Assembly: GCA_021234155.1 (NCBI GenBank)
Contig: JAJEKV010000035.1
Span: 124,001-188,000, forward strand
DNA length: 64,000 nt
From: Isoetes taiwanensis
Taxonomy: Eukaryota > Streptophyta > Lycopodiopsida > Isoetales > Isoetaceae
Direction of reading: 5' to 3'
Shown here: positions 34,769-47,742 of the stretch, one piece after another
How the letters are laid out: each line of letters opens with the position of its first letter
How positions within the stretch are numbered: position 1 is the first letter of the stretch
Made by a program: the position numbers and the translations under genes
The notes under the pieces: generated by a model
Databases searched by the model: none
What the model saw: the letters and a program-made list of their open reading frames with translations, nothing else
What the model was told of the DNA's origin: nothing

Positions 34769-37657
34769 CTAGTAATGGTGCCCAGCGTTGCTGGGCATAA
34801 GTTGAGAGCATATAAATATTTTGGGCCACAAAACATGTCCAAATTACCATCACTCTCAAATTTTTATCTTTGTAAATATTGTGTGTATGTAAAGTGTGGC
34901 ACTATAAGCTATTATTAATTTTGGTTGTTATTATTGGATAATTGTTATTACCCCCTCCCCCTTCTGCTTGGTACGATGCTTTGTGAATGTCGTTGCAAAT
35001 AATGTGATGAATCATTCTTATCAAAGGTTTCCCGGTAGGGATGTATTTTAGGTGAGGTTCGAGTAAAATGAATTCAAGTTAATGCAACACATAACATGTT
35101 ATTCAACATTGTTTGAAGTTCTAGAGGAATTATAACCACAATCTATAATGAAAATTGTGATAAACAATATTTGGATTTTGGTGCCATGTGAATGAATGAA
35201 TCTTGTCCGGCGTCGAAATAATAATACAACACATAACATGTTATTCAACATTGTCATTGTCTATTCGTCTAGAGGAATTATAACCACAATTTATTTGGAA
35301 TTTGTGATCAACACTATTTGGGACAGAAGTTTGTTGCCTCAACTTCATCCAAATACACAATAGAGTATCAAATGATGCAAACCATTTTTGAAGTCCTTGT
35401 TTGCAAAAGCAGTATAACCTATGCAATAAAATAGACCATAAAATTGTCCCACATCATCATACAATGTGCCACTCTTTCAAACACATGCAAAAATGTTAAA
35501 AAAAAGAAAAGCACAGCGCAAATTCTATTTGGTTCCATCAAATCGAACATCTCCATAATAACAAACAGTAGCAAGATCTACTTCTTTTTTGGCCTATGGA
35601 TTGTGAAATTACAAAGACATAATAAGATTTTCTTAGTTATTCGAAGTTCGTGAATTTGACAAACACAAAAAATTATTTTGGGAGTGCCTAAGCTCTTGAC
35701 TACCTTGGACTAAACCCAAGAGTGGTCAAACGTCAACTTAAAAATTGACTCTTGGGGTGGTCAAACACCAACTGAAACTTGACCCAATAACAATTGATAT
35801 TGTAAGATTGAGGCCTAAGTCCTTCATAGTTTATCTAAGCTAGCCGTGCAAATAAAAATGTTTTGCTCCAAATGTTGCTTTTTCAGAATAGTCTTTCTAT
35901 ACTCTTTTGAGCAAGCTAAAACGGCCAAGATCCATTGCATAAATGTGGACAAAGACATACTTTATTTTCAAGTGTTTTCTTTACGCATAAAAATCGGTGT
36001 TTTCTCATCCTACAGAAGCAAAAATGAGAGCTTGTCTCCTTAATGTTTAGATGTCAAACTCTACATTTGATGGGCATTCAGAATAAAAAGACTTGCATAA
36101 TTAGGTAACCCGATAACTCTTCTTATATAATGTCATCCATATTGATGGCTAGTGCTTATTGGGTAGCCCATTACGACCCAATGTAACAGCTGTAGTGCTA
36201 GACCAAGTTGAAGCAACACACAAATGTCCAAATTTCGATTTAAAAGATGAACTGCATGCATAGACAAAAGGAGTTATATAGCTTCAAGTTTTTCTGTTCC
36301 TTTTTCATACTCTAACTAAAATAAGCATACTCTATTTATAATCCTTGCCATGCATGGCGATATAAATGCAAAGTCCAGTGCATTGCTAAGGTATAATCTT
36401 GTTTAGTTTATTATATCGGTCTCTCCAGCGTACTATATAGCATCAATCTGTGCAACAAACAGTTTATCATAGTGGAACTTGACCTTGAATCGCTTAATCC
36501 TTTGTTGCTTCATATTCATTTACGTAAGCATAGTAAGGGTATGCATTTATCATAAAAGGAGATCATGATTTATGCAGGAAGTCTAGCAATGCCTTGAAGG
36601 TAGATTTAATATAACCTGCATCAAAACATCCTGCAGATGGGGAATAAGACGTATGCCCATGGCATGGGGAGAAGAAACAATGATCCGTCGATTTGCTCTC
36701 GCACAAATGGTCCGATGTAGTATCACCCAACTCTTTGCACCTTGTCCCAAGCTTTCAGAAAGATATTGAATGTCTGGGAATCCCAACTATAATCTGGATC
36801 TGTGTATTTGTGAATGCTTTTAGAACATCTATGTCTAGATTGAATAGCCTGACCTTGTAGATTGTCTCGACATGGAGTAATGAGCTTCCATAAAAGACTC
36901 CAATAGAGCTTGCTCCTGCATTTAAAGCATTTTCTTCAGAAATAAAACACAAAAACACAATGATTTGCTTGCTCTAGATATTATAGTTTCATAAAACACA
37001 TTAACGTTACCATACTGCCTACTCTTCTCTGACATCATAGATCATGCTCATTATCCTGCACAATGGCTTTGCCCAAGCTATCCTTGTTTGCCAGCTTATT
37101 TAGACGTTCTGGATAAGATTTCGTTGCCCTAAAATTGAATAATCAATCCAAAATACCTTCTAATCCAACCAGATAAAATTAGGATGCAGATAGTTGGAGC
37201 AATCGGCATACCTGCAATCTATATCTGGCCGCTGTGCGTTCATCATTTCGCTCAAACCGAAATGAAAGAATCTGAAACCGATGTGAAAGAATCTGAAGAA
37301 TCCGAAGCTGGAAGTTAAATCTTGCTATAGTACTAAGATCTTCAGCTTCAATATGCCCTAAATCGAAAATGGTTTACAGCCTAAGAAGTTTGTTCGTTCG
37401 TCCCTGCTCTTCTTTATCAGAGAAAGCATGTTGCAGCCACAGACTAAAGCAACATCAATAGCATCATATGCTGCTCTTCCAGCCATAGCTAGGATCGAAC
37501 GATCTCCAGCAAGAAAGACGCAACGAAAAGAGAAAACCCTAAACTGCTCTCGGATCTATGCATCGAACAATATCAGCCGTCTGATTTCATAGAACGACCT
37601 AAACCGTCCGATTTAGGGCTGGGTCCAACACTTACAGAATAACTTTATAATATAGGA
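34769..37657 (-). mobile_element. Non-autonomous Helitron A carrying a GH17 fragment
   Basis: On the minus strand it starts TCCTATATTATAAAGTTAT, a typical plant Helitron 5' end, and finishes with the hairpin GCCCAGCAACGCTGGGC, then ACCATTA and CTAG. It sits between A and T, the Helitron target dinucleotide, and has no terminal inverted repeat or target duplication. Length 2889 bp. No Rep/helicase is encoded. The same termini and 5' subterminal region (GCCCTAAATCGGRCGG) are found in Helitron B at 58860-61485. Confidence 0.85.
36395..36960 (-). pseudogene. Captured GH17 beta-1,3-glucanase fragment
   Basis: Minus-strand translation over three frames gives successive parts of a plant glycoside hydrolase family 17 protein: AGASSIGVFYGSS (the IGVNYG start), YKVRLFNLDIDVLKAF and IQIIVGIP, then IVSSPHAMGI, SAGCFDAGYIKSTFKALLDF, SPFMINAYPYYAYV, and LYDKLFVAQIDAIYYA. 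GH17 enzymes hydrolyse cell-wall or callose beta-1,3-glucan. Parts between these blocks are missing and there are stops and frameshifts, so it is a Helitron-captured gene fragment, not a working gene. Confidence 0.7.
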
Positions 37658-38090
37658 TTACATGGATGCAAGGCATAATCTCCCGGCATAGGAAGATTAT
37701 GTTTCTTCCATCGTGGCCGTGGAGACAGCGCCCTATCGTGCCTATATGCCACTCATGCCTACACCTGCAGTTGCCCAGCGTGGAGGATAGGGTCCTTCCC
37801 GTATATGGGGCGTGAAGGATAGGGTCCTCCCCGTAGGCATTGACTAGAGGTGCTTTTCCTATCATGCATTCCTGAATGACCTCTTATCTCTCGAGGTCAT
37901 CTACTTCGGTGGGACAGAAGTAGACTTTCTAATCTACCTTCCAACTCATGCAAGCGAAACCGCGGTCATGCCTACAATGACATTACACCACGTCCTAGAG
38001 ATCACCGTAGTGGTCCCATCGTCGGTAACAACGCATGCAACCCTTACCTGACATAGGCTGCATGCGTAGATTAATCTTAATTCCATTAAT

Positions 38091-41000
38091 CTAAACACAA
38101 ATCGACATGCCTGAGGCGATTTCTTGGTTGTCGATGTCGATTACTTCGGTGACGAGCTGACCTTTGCTTTGCTCCATGAACTCGGGGTACTGCTTCTCAA
38201 GAACTGTTTGTAGTACCCATGTAGCGTCTTCCACTGGTAAGTGCTTCCACTTCACAAGGTATTGGAGAAATTTTGACCTTCTTGTCTTCTTATAAGATCT
38301 CTGGGACAATTTCAAGGTGCTCGTCCGTCATTTCCAGTAACTCGTTTGTCTCCAATACTTCCTCTGGATTAGGGGTGTGCCTCTTTAGGAGACTTACATG
38401 GAAAACGTTATGGATTTTTAAATGAGCTGGGAGTTCCAATTTGTAGGATTGGGTACCTACTCTTTTGATTATCTCGAAAGGACCAGCCCATCTTGGAGCA
38501 AGCTTCTTGCAATTGCCGATGCGGAGCTTGGCCTGCTTCACCTTGATCTTCAACCATACTTTGTCTCCCAACTTAAATTCTCTGACTGTCCTGTGCTTGT
38601 CGGCAATGCTCTTCTGCCTACTTCTTGCTGCTAGGAGATATCCTCTTACCTCCTCCACCAACTCTTGCATCTCCGAAAGCATCTATTGGGAGACCTCTAC
38701 TTTGGACACAGGATTGTGCCAATTATCCGGGGTAAGACACTGGTACCCGTAGTTGATCATAAAAGGACTCATCTGCGACGACTCCTGCTTGGTGCTGTTG
38801 TATGCAAACTCCACTAAGTGGATGAAATCATCCCACTTAGACTGCTTGTTCCATACATAACTTCTTAACATATCTTCGATGATCCTGTTCGTCCTCTCCG
38901 TCTGACCATCTGTTTGGGGGTGATATGCCGTACTCATCTAAAGCTTCGTCTGGATGGTGGTGAATAGGTCCTGCCAAAAGGCACTCATGAACTTGGAGTC
39001 CCTATCTGAAATTATCTCTCTTGGCATGCCATGGAGTCTGAAAATCTCCTTAACAAATAGGTTGGCCGTGTCTAATGCCATATCTGTTGTCCTGCATGGC
39101 ACAAAGTGTGCCATCTTTGACAACTTATCTACCACCACCATCAAGGCATCTTTGCCCCTTGCTGTTATTGGGAGTCCTGTAATAAAATCCATACTTATTA
39201 CCTCCCACTTAGCGTTTGGCACAGGCAATGGTTCCAAAGCACCTGGAATTCGGAGTTGTTCCGCCTTTGTCTGCTGGCATATCTGGCACTCTCGAATATA
39301 CTTTGCTATTTCCATCTTCATGCCGGGCCAGTAATAACTGCTTCTAACTTTGAAGTATGTCTTCATGAACCCTGCATGCCCTGCTATGGGACTATTGTGT
39401 GTATCATTCAGGATTAGCTTCCTAACTTGAGAAGATTGTGGTACACACAATTTATTTTTATGGTATAGCAAGTTTCCCTCCTTCTTGTAGTGCCTGAACA
39501 TCTCCCTTTCCTTGTCGGTCCTGGCCTCCTTGCAAAGACTTGCCCAAACTTCCTTGAAGTCGAGGTCCGTTGGCAAAGTTTCTTCGATCTTCTTGCCAAA
39601 CTCGCTTACGAGTGTTGATATGGCATTACAATGAATTCTTGTTGCCAAAGGCTTCCTAGAAAGGGCATCTGCAACCACATTGAGCTTCCCTGGCTTATAA
39701 CTTATCTCAAAGTCATATTCTTCGAGGAATTCCATCCATCTCCTTTGCCTCAAATTGAGGAGTGGTTGTGTAAATATGTATTGAAGGCTTTGATGATCCG
39801 TATCCAACTGGAATCTTCTTCCCAATAGGTAATGCCTCCAAATTCTTAGAGCTCTTACTATAGCCAGGAGCTCCTGATCATGCGTTGGGTAGTGCTGCTC
39901 GGCATCGTTCAACTTCTTAGAATCATAGGCCACTACTCTTTCCTCCTGCATGAGGACTGCACCTGTTGCTATTCTGCTAGCATCTGTCGCTACAAGCTTA
40001 TCTTTGGTCGGATCTGGCAAGACCAATACTGGCACTGTCGTCAATGCTTCCTTCAATGTGTCAAATGCTTTCTGCGCCTTGCTTTGCCAATGAGTTGCCC
40101 AATCCTTTATCTTCCCGCCTTTTGTGAGATCGGTCAATGGCGCTGCTACCTTGGCAAAGTTCTTGACAAATCTTCTATAATAGCCTGCTAGGCCTAGGAA
40201 GCTCCTGACTTCATGCGTATTCTTCGGTGCCGGCCAATCAATCACGGCTTTGATCTTTGCAGGATCTGTGGAAATGCCTTCTGCTGTTATCACATGCCCT
40301 AAATACTCCACTCTTTCAGTCGCGAAGGGACACTTTGATAGCTTCGCAAAGAGTTGATGTCTTCTTAACTTTTCAAGCACCTTCTTCAAATGTTGGGCAT
40401 GTTCCTCCATAGATTTGCTGTACACCAAGATATCGTCGAAGAAGACTATGGTGAAGGAGTCTAGAAATTCGCGGAAGACGTCGTTCATCAACCTCATGAA
40501 TGTCGTTGGTGCATTAGACAACCCAAAGGGCATGACTGTGAACTCGTAGTGTCCATATCTTGTCCTGAACACCGTCTTGTGGATGTCTTCTTCTTTGATC
40601 CTAATCTGATGATACCCTGATCTGAGATCTATTTTGGAGAAGATCTTCGCTCCCTGCAATTGATCCATTAGGTCATCTGACCTCGGCAAGACATACTTAT
40701 TCTTAATGGTGTGCTTATTTAACTGGCGATAGTCGATACACATCCTAAGGCTCCCATCCTTCTTTTTCACAAAAAGAATAGGGGCTCCAAAAGGAGAGAC
40801 GCTAGGTCTTATAAACCCTAGGTCTAGCAATTCTTGCAACTGTTTCTTTAGCTCTGTCAACTCTTCTGTTGACATTCTATAAGGTGCCTTGCTTGTTGGC
40901 TTGGTCCCCGGTTCAAGTGCTATTTCACACTCGACTCCTCTATAGGGCGGAAGCTGCTTAATCTCGTTAGGGAACAAGTCATGAAATTCCTTGACCAATT

Positions 41001-41540
41001 TCGCTATAGGCTTGGGGAGCTTACTCAACTCTTTGGCCTCTTTGCCTTCTTCCGGCTCTTGATCTTCGAGCTCAAGCTTGAGGAGATAGGCTACTTGCTG
41101 CTTCCTTATGCACTTAAGCAACTTTTCACTACTCATACATTGCATGATTGGGGCTACTTCTTTACCTGTTATCTCGATGACCTTGCCTTCTGGGGTTGTT
41201 AAGGTCACCTTGCGTTTCCCACAATCGATGAGTGCTCTTGCTGGCCCAAGGTATTCCATTCCAATAATCAGGTCATACTTGCCTATATTCATGACTTCCG
41301 CTCCCAATGCTACATTGATGCCTGGCAAGTCTATATTGAAGTTTATTCTCTTCCCCGCTGTATGTCTGACTGCCCCATTAGCTAACACAACTGGCCTGGG
41401 CTTGGACTTCAACGGCTTTAACTTCAACATGCTTACCATCTTAGGTGACGCAAAATTGTGACTGCTGCCCGTGTCTATCAGTACTATGAAGGATTTTTCT
41501 TTGGCTTTCCCAGTCGTTGAAATCACCTGGTACTGACTTT
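38091..41540 (-). pseudogene. pol: Chromovirus pol: protease, RT, RNase H, integrase, chromodomain
   Basis: Nearly intact. Order: protease with [13 protein letters not shown] with [44 protein letters not shown] and active site FFDDILVYS; RNase H with [14 protein letters not shown]; integrase with the zinc-binding [19 protein letters not shown], core MDFITGLP and ISDRDSKFM, and AYHPQTDGQTERTNR; a C-terminal GDKVWLK..LAPRWAGPFEI module; and a chromodomain (YLVKWKHLPVEDATWV). Chromodomains of this kind bind methylated H3 tails and guide integration. Breaks: in-frame TAG at 38938-38940 and 38683-38685, and a frameshift near 38300 before the chromodomain. Confidence 0.92.
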
Positions 41541-41569
41541 CTGCATTTTCTGTATCAATAGCTGCAAAA

Positions 41570-42969
41570 ATGTAACACTATGGATGTAGTCTCGTGCTTC
41601 GTCGTCGTCCACATCCGATGGTGTCTCCCATCCCAGTTCTGATAACGCTGCGTTCATAACCAGGGGGCAATTGTTCGTCCGATGTCCTGGTTGGAAACAC
41701 CTAAAGCAGGGCTGCTTTTCTATGCACTCCTGCTTTCTTTGGGGATGGACTGCAGAAATTGCCTCACCGCTTTGGAGTAGTTAGACCCGCCTCCTTGCTC
41801 TTTGAAGCTCACCTGCTTCTTTTCCTGCTTGCCACCACTTGCATTGCCTTGCTTCCCATAATTGGAGTTGTATTGCGGTCTGCTGGCTACTGGGCTTGCC
41901 GCCCTTGGGCTATAACCTCCTGTTCCCTTTCCTTTATCCTGGAAGTATTGCTGCCTTGGCGTATGTTTTTGTGGCCCTGTCCCTTGCAAACTCACTGCCT
42001 TGGACTCTGCTTCAGATATGGTCTTGGGGTTAATCGCCCTTACAAGCTTGCGGATCTCTTCGTTCAGCCCTTCGATATAGCCCTCTACCGCATGCCTTTC
42101 ACTTAGCTTTGGTACGTAAAGCCTCAATCTCATAAATTCCTCTGTGTATTTCTGAACTGACTTATTCCCTTGCTGTAACCTGTAGAATTGCTGCATCATA
42201 TTGCATTTATGCTCTCTTGGCACATAATGGCATTTGAATGCCTTAGCGAACTTCTTGAACTTGCAACTGTCTCTGCTCAGTCCGTGTGCTTTGGCATACC
42301 CCTTCCACCATATTCTTGCTGCTCCCTTCAAATTTGCCGTGGCCACCCTGCCCTTATCCTTGTCCTTCATACCATAAGCGTTGCCATACTCGCTCATCTC
42401 GTCGAGCCAAGCCTCTGCTTCCATTCCGGATCTGTTGTCTCCTGAGAACTGCTTTAGCTTTCTGGCTTTCCACACATTGCTAAGCGCGGAGTCAACCTTC
42501 TTCTGGTAATCAGATTGTGACCTGTCCCTGTCGCGCCCTGGGTCTCCTCGGCAGTCTTGCCTTACTGCCTCTTGTTCTTCTGACCCTGAGTCCGAATCCG
42601 AGCTAGAGTCTGAGGAACCCAAACTAGGAGATCTTCTCCTTCGGCTTCTCTTTCTTTGCTGCACTGTTCGGCCCGCTGGTGTTTCGGGAATGGTACATTC
42701 TGATCTTGCCCTGCCTGTGCTGTTGCTCCTGCTAGCAATGTCCTTATCTCATGGATGTCGGACCTTATCTGGGATAACTCTTCTTCGGGAGTCACTGCGT
42801 CAAACTCTTGATACAAGTTTCTTGGTTGGAAGCGTCTTGGAGGGGTACGCTCTTGGTCACGGTGTCCTTGTTGCCTCTGTTCATCAATGTTTCTAGGCAC
42901 TCTAGCTGCATGCACATTATATTGAACCCTAATCATTAGTTCTTTGCTTTTGTTGTTACATTGTTTCAT
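41570..42969 (-). pseudogene. gag: Chromovirus gag with zinc knuckle
   Basis: Contains an acidic/Ser-Arg N-terminal region (RKRSRRRRSPSLGSSDSSSD), a retrotransposon gag domain (DEMSEYGNAYGMKD, GAARIWWKGYAKAHG, REHKCNMMQQFYRLQQGN, VQKYTEEFMRL), and a CCHC knuckle (CFRCFQPGHRTNNC, 41667-41708) just before protease. Gag forms the particle and binds RNA through the knuckle. A frameshift near 42600-42660 separates the N-terminal part from the rest, and a further shift lies near 41720. The start is not certain; an ATG at about 42933 (MIRVQYNVHAARVPRN) is a reasonable choice. Confidence 0.85.
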
Positions 42970-43067
42970 TGATTGATGCAGTTAAGGAAACAAAGTTATT
43001 TGGCAAGGAGACACGGTTAATGCTACTGTTTATATTCATAGATATACTATTGCTTTTACATGCAAAA

Positions 43068-43082
43068 TATATATATATATAA
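43068..43082. repeat. (TA)n microsatellite
   Basis: ATATATATATATATA in the spacer between ORF Y and gag. Confidence 0.7.
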
Positions 43083-43100
43083 AAGAAACATCTTTAATTT

Positions 43101-44131
43101 CTATTCCTGGAATTTCTTGAGGTAATCGGGGTGGTCCTCCAAAAATTTCGTCACTTGGGCTGTGCCTATTGACCCGCCTAAGTTCCTGAGGATGTTTGTT
43201 GCCGTTCCTCCTTGGAGTGCTGCCTCTATGTCTTCAATTCTTCTCTCTGAAGTGTATGCGGCTGTCACTGCCAACCTGCCCTGTCGCCTGTAGGGAATTG
43301 CGAAGTCGAAGATAGTTAATGCAATCGTTCTCTTGATCAGGACAACATGGTCGATGTTTGGTGCTAATCGAGCATGGTTTCCAAACCCTGAGAGAGCGAT
43401 AAGCATAAAGACCCCAATGGCAGGTAGTATCTAAGGGCTTTATCATGCCCTGATTCTTCGGCAGACGACGAGGTTGCCCTATGCCTTCCCGCGTACTCGT
43501 CCACCTGCACCTCCTCTAGCTCTCTGAAGTCCTGGTGTACCAGCTTCCTTAGGTTGATGCTGCCTGCATGCTGCCCTGGCGTTGTTGCCGACGAGCTGGG
43601 TAAGAGTGCTGATGTCGACTTACCCCTGATGCCCATCTGCTCCTGGATTGCCAGGAATTCTTCCTCTGAGGGCAATTCCCTCTCGGCCATCATCTGTCTG
43701 ATGCCTGTATAAGCTTCTATATCTGATGATGTCTCGCCGGTGTATGTGCTAGCTTCCCTTATGTTGATAGGGAAGTCCTGAGTTTCTCGATCGATGAAGT
43801 CGTCGAGGTCTGCTTGTTGCCATAGGAGATGCAGAATCTCATCCACTCTGAGACCCCTGTCCCTGCACTGTGGAAGATTCTTAATGTCATGGAGGGTTAA
43901 GTATGCTTCACCTCCTATGAATACCGGGGTCAAGCTTGTGATTCCCTGCCCCTGTGGTGGGGCTCTTCTTATTGACCTTAGTCCTTCCTCGAAGATTTGG
44001 ATCTGCTGCTCCGCCTGCTGCCTCTCTTGTTCCAGGTCCATGTCTTCCGGGTCTGACCCGTATTCTTCTTCTTCTCCCTCTTGCTCGTACTCGAGGCACA
44101 TCCGTTCTTCTTCTGCTGCTGCCATGGCCAT
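43101..44131 (-). pseudogene. ORF Y, accessory ORF of the chromovirus, unknown function
   Basis: Starts at the ATG at 44131 (MAMAAAEEERMCLEYEQEG). The first 60 residues are very acidic, then TSLTPVFIGGEAYLTLHD, LRVDEILHLLWQQADLDDF and a Ser-rich stretch (STSALLPSSSATT). A frameshift near 43380-43410 moves the C-terminal part to another frame (FGNHARLAPNIDHVVLIKRT.., RRQGRLAVTAAYTSERRIED, HPDYLKKFQE). About 340 residues in all. It stands between the DNA transposon insertion and gag. I recognise no domain. It could be an accessory protein or an extra N-terminal gag module. Confidence 0.55.
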
Positions 44132-44289
44132 GGGTTCAACTTCTAGAGGCTGAGGGAGGGTTCTCCTATCCAGTGATGGGTGTAAATTCTATACTGGTGA
44201 TCAAAAACGCCGACAAAGACCCAAAGACCTAAAGCACTTGGATCCCGCCAGCCTTGTGTCACGCCAATTAATTTGGCGGTTCTGGCGCC

Positions 44290-44400
44290 ATAACCGTGAC
44301 GCCATAGCCATAAGCCATAGCTTTTAGTCGAACTTTCTCGCCCATAGCCATAGCTTTTAGTCCGGGAATTTCTCGCCATAGCGCCATACCGAAAAGCAAA
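44290..44400 (+). repeat. Subterminal CCATAGC repeats
   Basis: Two direct copies of CCATAGCTTTTAGTC followed by TTTCTCGCC and further CGCCATAGC words near the left TIR. Such repeats often bind transposase; that is inference here. Confidence 0.45.
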
Positions 44401-45139
44401 ATGGAAAGCATCGAATGGCGAAGCGGTGGATGAGAAGATTTTGTGGAAATGCATGGATTGTCGGATGATGGACTAATTCCGCTCTAAAAATGAAATATTT
44501 GGAGAAAAAAAAATCACCAAAGAAGATTGGCTATCAGTTTGGAGAGAGGAGATAAATTCCGCACACAAAAGATAAAAATCTCATTTGGTACAGCCACATC
44601 CGAAAAGAACAATTACAAACATTGATAAAGAAGCTTTATCGAGTGAGGGATTATGCAATAATGAGGTCGAAAAAGCAGATAGCCTATGCTTTTGCATGGG
44701 AAAATTGCATATCTGCACAAAAAAAAATCCCGAAAAGCACAAGGTAAATTGGGTTTCTTCTGAGCTCAAATTATGAAATACGGGAGGTGTAGGAAGCCCA
44801 ATCATTGGAACCAAAAAATACAGAAGAAGAAGACGGTAGAAGCTCAAGAGAAAAAGAAGTTGGCGGGAATCTTTTATTTTGAGCACAAACATTGTACGTA
44901 ATATAGAACCCGATCGAGAATGAGATCACCAGAATTTCTAGTGAGAGAGAAGCTTGTGCATTGGAGTTGAATGACATCCTTGTCACATTGGCGTGAGAGG
45001 ATCTCTCAAACCAGGGCTTTAAGTGGCAATGTGGCGTATAAAACAATAATATTGAGCAAATGAAAAAGAATTAGAACTCAAAAATCTTTGCGGGTAACTC
45101 CGAGTTATAAAAGATATTCTTGAGCTTGAAACAAGTATT

Positions 45140-46190
45140 ATGCTTGAGACCTATGCAAAGAAAAAAAAATGGCAAGTTACGGGAAGGTCAATCCAAACAC
45201 AAAGATCAAGAAGGGATGAATTGCAAGGTGAACTTCACATGAAGGATGCTAACCTCTCAATACCGAGATCAAACCTCAAAAACTTGGAAGAACCGAAAGG
45301 TATGAAATTTTCACCAATTAGAGTCAATGCGCTTAGTAGAGACTTACCTCAGCTATTTGAGGACGCTTGTGCTTTGCATGTGGATTAGCATTCTCCAAAG
45401 AATTACAAAGTTATCAAGAAAAAACTAAAATGTGATCATGAGTATCATTTAATGTGCACAAATTTTGTTGGCTAAAGGTAAATGCATTGTTTGCACTTCA
45501 TCTATCAGGCTTACGCTTTATTTTTAGAGCTTGGTATGACAAAGGCACGTGGGATCTAGACAAGGCAGTGCTTGAAAATACAGGATCACCTTCCATTGTA
45601 CATGATAGGATATCAACTTTTGAAATCTTGCTCTGCTACCCTCAACTTCAAGATCTCCTTATAAGATTGGAGCAAATAATGTTATACTAATGGATGATGA
45701 GGGTGAAGTCACTACTGAAAAACCTTGGGAAGGTTGTTGAGGGGAAAGGAAATTCAGAGTCACATCAAGAGAGTGACACGTAGATAGAAGTGGTGAAGAA
45801 ACATTCAAGAAAAGAAAATTTTCACCCAAATCAAAAGTGCGAGTTCCAAAGAAAACAGTAAAAGCAAAGATAAAGCAAGGGGGAAAGGAGAAGCACCTAA
45901 GAGGAAATATCCATTCAGAAGCAAGAAGAATCTGAAAGATGCATTAGAGGCTGATGAGAATACAAGTGTAGAGTTGCAGCAAACAACAGATGAAGCACTT
46001 GTAGCACTTAATAATGCTGCCACTTGGGAAAGCATCATCACGACAGGTCAATCTGCTGCCACTGCTGCTGTTGAAGTAGAAGATCAGGGTCCAACTCCAA
46101 AAGAAGGTATTCTATTTCAAGCTATACTTGATGCTCTGAATGACAAAAATGATTCTGTCTCAATCAAGAGTCTGTTACATGAAAATTAGC
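45140..46190 (+). CDS. Unrecognised exon-like frames in the DNA transposon
   Basis: Plus-strand frames at 45140-45387 (RSIQTQRSRRDELQGEL.., RDLPQLFEDACALHVD), 45454-45690 and 45974-46188 (LQQTTDEALVALNNAATWES.., FQAILDALNDKNDSVSIKSL), separated by short gaps with stops. They lead into the FCP1-like region and may be its upstream exons. No family is recognised. Confidence 0.3.
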
Positions 46191-46422
46191 TGGCCTTGAT
46201 TCCATGCAGGGACAATTGGAGATAATTCCAAATCAATGAAATGCAGTGTTGTAGCCATTAGAAGGTATTTGAGTGTTCATTGTAGCCATTTGAGTGTTAT
46301 TAATAAAAAAAATTTAAATTGCTTTGCAATGGTTGTTTGAATTTGTTTTGTTCTAATGTAGGTCTGCACGAAATTCAAACAAATTTGATAATGAAAAAGA
46401 GAAATCAAACATCATCAATAAA

Positions 46423-47390
46423 GTGAAGAAAAGGAGAGCAGAAAAGGAGAGTGAAACTATAGTTCAACCAAATATAGTTGAGCCAAATATAGTTGAGTCA
46501 TTTGAAACAAGTGTTGAGCCAGCTTTTGTTCCACAAAAGATAGTTTCAGAGGCAAATATAGTACAGCCAACAATGGTTCAACATTGTGTTGATACGATTG
46601 CCAAGACATTTGAAACAAGTGTTGAGCCGAGCAAGTTTGCCAAATAGTGTTGAGCCAAAGGGTTTGCCAAAAGTGTTGAGCCAAAGAGGTTCAACAAGTA
46701 AAGCAGCTAGCAGAGATATCATGGTGAGTAGAAAGCTATTGATTATGGACCTCAATGGTGTTTTGGTTAAAACATATTCAAAGTCTGAAAAACTTGAAAT
46801 ACCTGGCCCACACATTATAGAGTATACAAAAAACAAGATAGTTTTATTCAGGCCTTTTTAAACAAGGTAAGTGTTTACTATGACTTGGCTATATGGTCAT
46901 CTATGACCGGTTTCAATACAAAGGAGGTGTTACGGTTGTGTCCATTACTTATACACAGTTTGTTTTTATTTGGGGACAAGAGTTTTGTGACAAAATGCCT
47001 TTCACGCTACACCGGACATGTTGACAAACCGGTGTTCATGAAACCTTTGGAAAAGGTGTAATGCCGGGGCCTCAATACACCGAAAGATGTATTTTGGTTG
47101 ATGACTCGGTTTATAAAACATTCTTGTCTCCACCTTATACAACTCATTATTGCAAAGAAGCATGAGGATTGAAGAATTTAAGTCAAGTTCAAGTTTGCTA
47201 GTGGATTCCATTTTTCCATTGTTGTATCAACTTGCAATGGATGATAACTGGAAGACAATATTGAAGAGAATACAACTTGTGGATTTCTTTGATACGGAGG
47301 CCGTGGAAATTCTTGGGAGGTTGGATGCGAATGTTGTTAACAGTTCCTCAAAGCAGTTTCTTTTGATCTCTATTACTCTACATTTGTGAA
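46423..47390 (+). pseudogene. FCP1/NIF-type HAD phosphatase-like gene in the transposon
   Basis: After a low-complexity region with Val-Glu-Pro/Ile-Val-Gln repeats (46440-46640), the frame at about 46720 reads RKLLIMDLNGVLV, matching the catalytic DxDx(T/V)-type motif of FCP1-homology HAD proteins with the second Asp replaced by Asn. It continues IVLFRPFLNK, YYDLAIWSSMT, TGHVDKPVFMKPLEKV and CILVDDSVYKTFLSPP, all in the order of plant FCP1-like proteins. A stop at 46859 is bypassed by frame change and several more breaks follow. The missing second Asp suggests no phosphatase activity even if expressed. Probably a captured host gene. Confidence 0.6.
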
Positions 47391-47399
47391 GTGGTCGAG

Positions 47400-47740
47400 C
47401 AATGTGCAGATAGCAAGTTCATCAACAATTCCGCCTTTGCAACACCAAACAAGTTGTAAATAGTTAGGTGAAACACATTTTAAATTGTCAACTGACAGCC
47501 AGCCATTTTTGTTGTTCATGTAGGCTGGCCAATTTTGTATACATTTTGATATATCCTTTGGATCTGGATATACTTATTAAGTTATCAATGAATATTTTTA
47601 TCTTCTTTGCACAATTGATGATTAGAAACTCAAGTATCAACTTGAAGGCAGGTCGCTCATTATTTGTTGGCATGTCCATCCATACTATACAAGGTTGTCT
47701 TTCACCAAAGTCATGTCAAATTTGCAAATCCTAACGAGGT
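47400..47740. other. Spacer between convergent genes
   Basis: Lies between the plus-strand FCP1-like gene and the 3' end of the minus-strand transposase. No supported gene. AT-rich, as expected for back-to-back 3' regions. Confidence 0.4.
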
Positions 47741-47742
47741 GG

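Noticed and set aside
38954-41461. Plus-strand frames opposite pol
   Set aside because: They are antisense to well-supported protease, RT and integrase motifs.
44143-44454. Minus-strand ORF rich in YGYGRES / LWLWRHGYG
   Set aside because: Produced by the CCATAGC subterminal repeats of the DNA transposon.
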